Source: an uncultured Oscillospiraceae bacterium
Lineage (GTDB): Bacteria; Bacillota; Clostridia; Oscillospirales; Oscillospiraceae
NCBI GenBank assembly: GCA_947629915.1
Contig: CANRFN010000044.1
Span: 1 to 39,565, forward strand
Length of the DNA: 39,565 bases
Reading direction: 5' to 3'
The number at the start of each line of letters is the position of its first letter. Positions within the stretch are counted from its first letter, which is position 1. Under the pieces are notes generated by a model, which did no database searches, had not been told where the DNA came from, and saw nothing but the letters and a program-made list of their open reading frames with translations. The translations under genes and the position numbers were made by a program. Shown piece by piece: positions 35,054 through 39,565 of this stretch.

Positions 35054-35083
35054 ATGATAGCACAACGGCGCAGGGCAAGACAA
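35054..35083 (-). promoter_or_regulatory. Promoter of the transporter/M20/ATC operon
   Basis: On the minus strand TTGTCT (35078-35083) is 18 bp from TATCAT (35054-35059), with an extended TGC just before the -10 box. Confidence 0.5.
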
Positions 35084-35161
35084 CGATATGAAAGATGAGG
35101 CAAGATTTTCGCACGATGTGTCAAGAAGGGGAGAGCGGGACAAATGGCGCGGGAAAGAACA

Positions 35162-35194
35162 GTGCTCCGCCTGCCGTACCGGCAGGCGGAGCAC
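35162..35194 (-). terminator. Terminator after the AAA_14 ATPase gene
   Basis: A perfect 15-bp stem with a 3-base centre lies about 30 bp after the stop at 35224 and is followed on the minus strand by TGTTCTTTCC. The preceding CCCTGTATA motif is shared with the palindromes at 6176 and 7194. Confidence 0.8.
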
Positions 35195-35223
35195 GCATAT
35201 ACAGGGGGATCTGAGGGGTACAG

Positions 35224-36480
35224 TCAGGGCTTCAGCGTTGCGATTGGCACAACATAGACACCGTCCTCCCGCCGGTATGCATAGGGGGAGGTGCCGGTGA
35301 GGACCATCAGGAAGGAGGGGGCCTTCATCTTGGTCGTGTCGATTTTGTCCGCTACGGTTTTCAGCAGTTGAGCGCATTCCTCGATGTGCTGATCGCCGCC
35401 CAGCGTGATCTCGATGAGACCATAGCATCCCAAGCGCAGCTGGAGGACGGCATCGCAGGCTAAGCCGTCTTTGGACTGGAAGTGGTACACGCTGCCGTAC
35501 AGCGCCTCTGTGTAGATACGCAGATCGCGGATGCACAGCGTCTTGAAGAGAGATTCACAGGTCTCCGGATCGTTCAGCAGGTCTCCGGGAAAGAGGCCCA
35601 GCGCCATGTTGGCGGTGGAGGGATCTGCGAAATAGCGGGTATCAGAGGAGCAGATTGGCGTTTTGGAGCGGAGGTATGGCATCCATGCGGGGCAATCCTC
35701 AATCACGAAGAGACCTTTCAGGGCGTCCGTGTAGGAGAGAACGGTATCCTTGCTCAGTTTCGTGTCGCTGCAGATCACGGCGTCCGGTGCCTGGGTTCCC
35801 TGGTGCCGCGCCAGGGAGTGGAGCAAAAGCTTGGTACGGGACTCACTGCGGGATACGCCGTCCACACGGCTGATGTCTGAGGCAACCAGGTTTTCAAAGG
35901 GATCATAGGCCTGGAAAAGTGCATCGTTCCCCTCTAGAAAGGTCGCCTCCGGCCATCCTCCGCGGCAGATGAGAAAGGCAATATCTTCCAGCGTGGCCTT
36001 GTTCTCCGCAAAGACCGGTTCTGTGTCGGAGAAGAACAGTGCGCTCAGGCTCACGGCGCCGGAGGACTCCCCGGACTCGTAAAGGCTCATGGGGCGCATC
36101 CTGAGCCAGGCAAAGCGGCCGGTTCCCGTGTGGTGGATCTGTTCTGGATCGGGTACTGCAGATCCGGTGAGGAGAAAATGGCCGAAACCGTCCCGATGGT
36201 CCACTTCGAAACGTATGGCGTCCCATAGTCTCGGGGCCAGCTGCCACTCATCCAGCAGTCGCGGCGCATTCCCATGCAGAAGACGCCTCGGATTGAGTTC
36301 GGCCATGAGAAGATTGAACTTCCCGCGGTTCGGATCATCCAGATATACAGTGGTGCTGGCATGCTGTTCGCATGTGGTGGTTTTGCCGCACCCTCTCACG
36401 CCCTCCACCAGGATGGCACCTTTGTTTCTGAGACGTCTTGCGATGACCTCATCGATGACCCGTGGTTTATAAGCTTTCAT
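35224..36480 (-). CDS. AAA_14/DUF4143 ATPase
   Basis: A 418-residue ATPase with an N-terminal AAA_14 domain (Walker A GVRGCGKTTT, Walker B-like RLLDEWQ, sensor LLTGSAVPD) and a C-terminal DUF4143 domain (from about 200; CSDTRYFADPSTANMALGLF typical). The family is widespread in anaerobes; its function is unknown. AAGGAGG lies 7 bases before ATG 36480. The gene is monocistronic. I find no clear promoter; the tandem array at 36522 occupies the expected region. Confidence 0.9.
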   Translation of the reverse strand: MKAYKPRVIDEVIARRLRNKGAILVEGVRGCGKTTTCEQHASTTVYLDDPNRGKFNLLMAELNPRRLLHGNAPRLLDEWQLAPRLWDAIRFEVDHRDGFGHFLLTGSAVPDPEQIHHTGTGRFAWLRMRPMSLYESGESSGAVSLSALFFSDTEPVFAENKATLEDIAFLICRGGWPEATFLEGNDALFQAYDPFENLVASDISRVDGVSRSESRTKLLLHSLARHQGTQAPDAVICSDTKLSKDTVLSYTDALKGLFVIEDCPAWMPYLRSKTPICSSDTRYFADPSTANMALGLFPGDLLNDPETCESLFKTLCIRDLRIYTEALYGSVYHFQSKDGLACDAVLQLRLGCYGLIEITLGGDQHIEECAQLLKTVADKIDTTKMKAPSFLMVLTGTSPYAYRREDGVYVVPIATLKP

Positions 36481-36521
36481 AATTGGGACCTCCTTGGCGG
36501 CTGGTACAGGGAAAACCTGCG

Positions 36522-36612
36522 GATTGGCGAAATTTTGATCCGCGATTTGGCGAAAATCTGACCGTCGGATTGGCGAAAATCTGATCCGCGATTTGGCGGT
36601 TCCGGCGTCTCA
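36522..36612. repeat. Four tandem repeats of 22-24 bp upstream of the ATPase gene
   Basis: Units begin at 36522, 36544, 36568 and 36590, each with GAT(T)TGGCG followed by AAAATCTGA(T/C)C or a variant; the fourth is truncated. The alternating 22- and 24-bp periods give a 46-bp double unit. The spacing is close to two helix turns, as in iterated protein-binding sites. Confidence 0.75.
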
Positions 36613-36640
36613 GGGCGGCGGCGCATCTCCAGTGCCTGAG

Positions 36641-36735
36641 CCCTTAACTGTACAATAAAGGTTCGGAAAATGAAACTTCCGGCCAGAAACCGTGGCTTCT
36701 GGTCGGAAGAAGGGTAGATTACCTTGTCATTTTGG
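36641..36735 (-). repeat. Diverged copy of the tRNA-Val downstream repeat (serves as terminator)
   Basis: The segment matches 38661-38742 at a constant offset of 2020 bp with about 80% identity, and includes a 16-bp stem at 36676-36709. The similarity runs into GGTAGATTACC, resembling the last bases of tRNA-Val. It lies just past the stop of the copper-protein gene and probably terminates it. Confidence 0.75.
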
Positions 36736-36742
36736 TGCGCTT

Positions 36743-38236
36743 CTAGTCTGTCACAATGATGCTGCCCCGGATCATCCCCATCCAGCAGCTATAGGGATAA
36801 GTTCCCGCCGTTGAAGGGGTGAATTCGATGACATTCTCCCCCTCGGTGAAGTCGTGCTCGATGCCGTACTCCTGGATGATGGCCCGGTAGTTGCAACCGT
36901 TGACGCTGCCTGCCGGCGCATTGATGGTCCACCGCACCGGTAGCCCAGCCTGGACTGTGATGGTGGGGTATTGGCCGGGGACCAGGGTGCTGTCCACCAG
37001 CTGAACGCCGTCCACGACCTGTACGCCGTCTGCGGCGGCAGCGTTGGAATTGCCGCTCCCCGAACTGCTGCGGTCCAGGTGTTGAAGGGCAACGCCCGCG
37101 ACAACGACCAGAGCGAGGGCTGCGGCGGTTGCCGCCAGACGATAGGCCGTTTTGGAGACCGGGACGCTGGCCGCTGTGCCCACAACCGCCAGTGCGATGG
37201 TCCAAAACAGCAGCCGGTCCGGCAGGAGCCATCCGGACAGGGAGCCGCCTTGGGACAGCATGGCCAGACCCATCACCGTCACCAGCACCGCACCCACGGA
37301 GGTCACGGCCTTGGCGAATCTCTTGCCCAGGACGGAGACAGCGGTCCCCAGACCCAGCATGAGGGGGACGGTGCCCAGGCTGAAGAGCAGCATGGACAGG
37401 GCGCCCACCAGGGGACTGCCGGAGCCCAGCGCCAGAATTTGCATGGACTGTAGGGGACCGCAGGGCATGAGCCCGTTGAGAAGACCCACAAGGAATGGCT
37501 GTCGGACAGCGGCCTTCTCCTGGCCCAGCTTTTTGGTGAGGGCACCTGGCAGATGGAGAGGTAGCCGGCGCAGCCAGGGAAACACCCCCAGAAGGTTCAG
37601 CCCCATGACTACCATAATGGCCCCGGCGATGAGCTTCAAGATCCCCTGGAGCAGCACCGGAACGCCCGCGCCGGAGCCGCCGCCCAGCAGCATTCCCAAG
37701 AGGCCCAGGACAAAGCCAACTGCGGTATAGGAGACCACACGCCCCGCATTATAGAGCAGAGAGGGCAGAAATGCGGGGACGGATGCTCCGTCACCTTCCT
37801 GCCGGGGCAGGCACTGGGAGAGATGGATCCCGCCGCACATGGCGACACAGTGGACCGAGGTGAGAAGGCCGACCACGAACAGCATTCCGTAGCCCATGGT
37901 GCTGTCCGCCAGCTGGCTGGGGACCAGCAGATTCAAAACGCCGAACCGCTGCAGCAATACGAAGAGGGAGATCACGATGACCAGCAGGCTGACGGTCCGG
38001 ACCAGTTCCGTGCCATCCGCCTGTCCGTCCGGCAAGACTTCATAGCCCAGCTTCTCGATCTTTTGCCGAATCTGCCGGCGGCTGACTTTGTCCGGATCGT
38101 ATGTGACCGTTGCGGTGCCGCGCTGCCAGCTCACAGCCGCATATTGTACGCCCGACGTGCCGCTCAACCCGCGCTGGATCTTGTTCTGACAGTTGACGCA
38201 GGTCATCCCGCCGATGCGGAGTTGTTCTCGAATCAT
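36743..38236 (-). CDS. HMA/TauE-SafE/cupredoxin fusion, probable copper-handling membrane protein
   Basis: A 497-residue, three-part protein. Residues 1-70 are a heavy-metal-associated domain with GMTCVNCQ (CxxC). Residues 80-385 hold about eight membrane segments of the DsbD_2/SafE type with SVHCVAMCGG and GLMPCGPLQ. Residues 410-497 form a cupredoxin-like domain outside the membrane, ending YPYSCWMGMIRGSIIV, where Cys and Met are the likely metal ligands. The three parts point to capture and membrane passage of copper. AGGTGGG precedes ATG 38236. The promoter at 38268 overlaps a small inverted repeat that could bind a metal regulator. Confidence 0.9.
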   Translation of the reverse strand: MIREQLRIGGMTCVNCQNKIQRGLSGTSGVQYAAVSWQRGTATVTYDPDKVSRRQIRQKIEKLGYEVLPDGQADGTELVRTVSLLVIVISLFVLLQRFGVLNLLVPSQLADSTMGYGMLFVVGLLTSVHCVAMCGGIHLSQCLPRQEGDGASVPAFLPSLLYNAGRVVSYTAVGFVLGLLGMLLGGGSGAGVPVLLQGILKLIAGAIMVVMGLNLLGVFPWLRRLPLHLPGALTKKLGQEKAAVRQPFLVGLLNGLMPCGPLQSMQILALGSGSPLVGALSMLLFSLGTVPLMLGLGTAVSVLGKRFAKAVTSVGAVLVTVMGLAMLSQGGSLSGWLLPDRLLFWTIALAVVGTAASVPVSKTAYRLAATAAALALVVVAGVALQHLDRSSSGSGNSNAAAADGVQVVDGVQLVDSTLVPGQYPTITVQAGLPVRWTINAPAGSVNGCNYRAIIQEYGIEHDFTEGENVIEFTPSTAGTYPYSCWMGMIRGSIIVTD

Positions 38237-38267
38237 AAACCCACCTAACTAGTAGTATTGTTGGTGG

Positions 38268-38296
38268 ATTCTACACCAAAAAACGGTCCGGCGCAA
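38268..38296 (-). promoter_or_regulatory. Promoter of the copper-protein gene
   Basis: On the minus strand TTGCGC (38291-38296) is 17 bp from TAGAAT (38268-38273). An inverted CCACC/GGTGG pair (38241-38245 and 38263-38267) lies over the transcription start. Confidence 0.6.
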
Positions 38297-38334
38297 GAGG
38301 GGACAGGTGAATGATCGGGAATTCTGCCGCGCAA

Positions 38335-38397
38335 TTAGGATTCTTTCCTGGAGATTTCGGATGCCTGGGGGGTCGATTGATACATCTCCCGCAGCAT
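38335..38397 (-). other. Short open frame downstream of the antitoxin, possibly its lost C-terminal part
   Basis: The frame gives 20 residues beginning MLREMYQSTPQ and is continuous with the antitoxin frame after its TAA stop. It has no ribosome site of its own. It may be a relic of a longer protein or chance. Confidence 0.25.
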
Positions 38398-38418
38398 GGC
38401 CCGGACCTGTTTTAAAGT

Positions 38419-38634
38419 TTAGGTGGGATCTCCGTTCAGCCGGGAGAACTCAGCCTCCAGGATGGCGGCCCGGTGGCGCAGGATACGCTCCCGGTCTTCC
38501 AGGACATCTGCCCGCACGAGCACCAGGTTAGGACAGTTGTCCTGGGTGATCGTGACGGGCTCCTTGGTCTCGCGGGCCAGGAAGATGAGTTCGTCCAGGT
38601 GGTTGCGCAATTGTTCGGCGGTACAGGTCAGCAT
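38419..38634 (-). CDS. Orphan Phd/YefM-like antitoxin
   Basis: A 71-residue protein with the Phd/YefM-type start (CTAEQLRNHLDELIFLAR) and strand (EPVTITQDNCPNLVLV), then a helical tail. AAAGGAGCC lies before ATG 38634. No toxin gene follows in the usual place, only a non-coding stretch and the copper gene. It sits just past the tRNA-Val terminator within the repeat-bounded segment. Confidence 0.7.
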   Translation of the reverse strand: MLTCTAEQLRNHLDELIFLARETKEPVTITQDNCPNLVLVRADVLEDRERILRHRAAILEAEFSRLNGDPT

Positions 38635-38660
38635 GGCGGCGGCTCCTTTCGCCCATGTGG

Positions 38661-38742
38661 CCGTTAAGTGTGCAATAAAGTGCCGGAAAATAGAAATTCC
38701 GACCAGAAACCGTGGTTTCTGGTCGGAAGATGGTGGAGACTA
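38661..38742. repeat. Direct repeat at the 3' end of tRNA-Val (att-like)
   Basis: It is collinear with 36641-36722 without gaps across the terminator and then with one base shift into the tRNA end. The pair encloses the copper gene and the antitoxin. Confidence 0.75.
38697..38728 (-). terminator. Terminator of the tRNA operon
   Basis: A perfect 15-bp stem (38697-38711 with 38714-38728) lies 3 bases after the CCA of tRNA-Val and is followed on the minus strand by TTTCTATTTT. Confidence 0.88.
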
Positions 38743-38806
38743 CAGAACTCGAATCTGTGACCTCTTGCGTGTGAAGCAAGCGCTCTACCGGCTGAGCTAA
38801 GCCTCC
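38731..38806 (-). tRNA. tRNA-Val (anticodon CAC)
   Basis: A 76-base cloverleaf with acceptor stem GGAGGCT/AGTCTCC, anticodon stem CTTGC/GCAAG around TTCACAC, the TTCGA arm and encoded CCA. It is the last tRNA of the operon. Confidence 0.95.
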
Positions 38807-38810
38807 GTAT

Positions 38811-38885
38811 TGGTGACCCGGACGGGAATCGAACCCGTGTTACCGCCGTGAAAGGGCGGTGTCTTAGCCGCTTGACCACCGGGCC
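38811..38885 (-). tRNA. tRNA-Glu (anticodon TTC)
   Basis: A 75-base cloverleaf with acceptor GGCCCGG/CCGGGTC (one G-T pair), anticodon loop CTTTCAC and encoded CCA. It lies 4 bases before tRNA-Val. Confidence 0.95.
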
Positions 38886-38919
38886 GTTGTGCCCGAAGCG
38901 GGCGGTGCCAGGGGGATGG

Positions 38920-38954
38920 TCCCGGAGAAGCGGCCCCTCGCCGCTTCTCCGGGA
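38920..38954 (-). other. Hairpin between tRNA-Met and tRNA-Glu
   Basis: A 14-bp GC-rich stem (38920-38933 with 38941-38954) directly follows the CCA of tRNA-Met. No T-run follows, so it is more likely a processing or pausing element than a full terminator. Confidence 0.6.
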
Positions 38955-39031
38955 TGGTAGCGGCGACTGGATTCGAACCGGTGACAACTCGGGTATGAAC
39001 CGAGTGCTCTAGCCAACTGAGCTACGCCGCC
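38955..39031 (-). tRNA. tRNA-Met, elongator type (anticodon CAT)
   Basis: A 77-base cloverleaf with acceptor GGCGGCG/CGCCGCT, anticodon stem CTCGG/CCGAG around TTCATAC and encoded CCA. The perfectly paired acceptor end and close likeness to the Bacillus elongator tRNA-Met argue against the initiator. Confidence 0.9.
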
Positions 39032-39058
39032 GTGTGCCTTTCCGACAGGGCAAGGGCG

Positions 39059-39087
39059 ATTATAAGCGCTTCGGGGCCAGATGTCAA
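39059..39087 (-). promoter_or_regulatory. Consensus promoter of the tRNA operon
   Basis: On the minus strand a perfect TTGACA (39082-39087) is 17 bp from a perfect TATAAT (39059-39064), 28 bases before tRNA-Met. Confidence 0.92.
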
Positions 39088-39139
39088 CAACTATTTTCGA
39101 AAAAATGAGAAAAATTTTTCCCGGGTCGGGGTCGAATAC

Positions 39140-39168
39140 TAGACATTCTGAACAGAAAGGAATATAAT
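39140..39168 (+). promoter_or_regulatory. Plus-strand promoter next to the tRNA operon
   Basis: TAGACA (39140-39145) is 17 bp from a perfect TATAAT (39163-39168). It points into a GC-rich, gene-free stretch. The bases AAAGGAATATAATG could alternatively be a ribosome site and start for an 18-codon frame. Confidence 0.55.
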
Positions 39169-39489
39169 GGGAATCGCTGAGCCCGGACCTGCGGCCGTTT
39201 CAGACCAGAATTTGGCCCATTAGGAAGCGGGCTGACAGGAAGAAAATCAGCGTTGGATCGGGCCGACATTGTCAGCTGCTACGGTGCCGAGGGCTGCCCG
39301 GCTGCCGGGATCCATAAGGGCAGGGGAGACATGCCAATGGCCCGGAGCGGTGAAGGCTGAGACTGTATGGGGATCCTGTCTTCTGCGGCAGACCGCGAGG
39401 AGTGGCAGCCGGGACAGGCGAAAAACACAGGAGAGAGGTCTGCAACCGGCTGGATTGCCGGGGGAGTGGAAGCAGCACGATATGGACAA
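39169..39489 (+). other. Transcribable GC-rich stretch without a recognisable gene
   Basis: No frame longer than about 85 codons exists, and none has a known domain. Several short inverted repeats are visible. It may be a structured RNA or a decayed gene cut by the IS end at 39490; I cannot match it to a known RNA family. Confidence 0.35.
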
Positions 39490-39565
39490 CCTGGCTTATC
39501 TGCATAGAGGATACGACTTGGTTTAAAAGGTTCATAAATTCCGCTAGAACAGCGATATTTTAGAA
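39490..39565 (+). mobile_element. Left end of a third IS copy, running out of the window
   Basis: CCTGGCTTATCTGCATAGAG (39490-39509) repeats the terminal repeat of the elements at 369 and 26648, and the bases after it resemble their subterminal region. The rest lies outside. Confidence 0.8.

Noticed and set aside
36522..36612. CRISPR array
   Set aside because: Units of 22-24 bp are contiguous with no spacers and no cas genes are present, so this is a tandem repeat.
39169..39489. RNase P RNA, tmRNA or 6S RNA
   Set aside because: None of the conserved sequence blocks of RNase P or tmRNA is present, and I cannot fold it by eye into a 6S-like long arm.

Overview
The window looks like a chromosomal piece of a GC-rich, low-copy-IS gut Clostridium of the Oscillospiraceae type. 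This is inferred from strong AGGAGG-like ribosome sites, sigma-A promoters with 16-18 bp spacers, tRNA genes that encode CCA, and the family content (DegV, ATC hydrolase, DUF3791/DUF3990, GPH sugar transporters, DhaS-like TetR). No species is claimed.

Layout. 1-1560: an outward minus-strand promoter, a plus-strand promoter followed at once by a hairpin, and a complete IS1595-type insertion sequence with 26-bp terminal repeats and a target duplication. 1576-6155: a tight five-gene operon (circularly permuted ATP-grasp, alpha-E protein, transglutaminase-like protein, an intact AstE/AspA-type zinc hydrolase and a paralogue that has lost its zinc ligands). 6176-7225: a PIN/RelB toxin-antitoxin pair between two near-identical palindromes. 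7257-12467: a membrane protein, then a minus operon (short MetK-like protein, radical SAM/SPASM enzyme, DegV lipid-binding protein) facing a divergent gene for a radical-SAM paralogue without Fe-S or SAM motifs. An array of TGTC/GACA palindromes sits between the two promoters. I consider this the best candidate for an undescribed system. 12528-13842: a TetR regulator and decayed DUF3791/DUF3990 genes.

13874-24466: a glycan-use region with two GH2 enzymes, a TM2 protein, a GPH-family sugar transporter, an AraC regulator, a GH43 protein with accessory domains and a GH1 enzyme. None of the glycosidases shows a signal peptide, so small imported glycosides are the likely substrates. 24632-28792: an AT-richer AAA/PD-DEXK gene, a deleted IS copy whose 8-bp target duplication covers the stop codon of a HipA-like kinase gene, and a small-antitoxin/Doc/HipA-like operon. 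28984-31534: a MATE efflux pump divergent from its probable TetR regulator, and an unknown small gene. 31644-34970: a transporter, M20 peptidase and ATC hydrolase operon.

35224-39565: an AAA_14/DUF4143 ATPase with a short tandem-repeat array in front, a three-domain HMA/TauE-SafE/cupredoxin copper protein, an orphan Phd/YefM-like antitoxin, a Met-Glu-Val tRNA operon, and the left end of a third IS copy. The segment from the copper gene to tRNA-Val is flanked by direct repeats of about 80 bp that begin in the 3' end of the tRNA, as expected of an old tRNA-targeted insertion. Coordinates of starts were chosen from ribosome sites where possible. All functions are inferred from sequence only.
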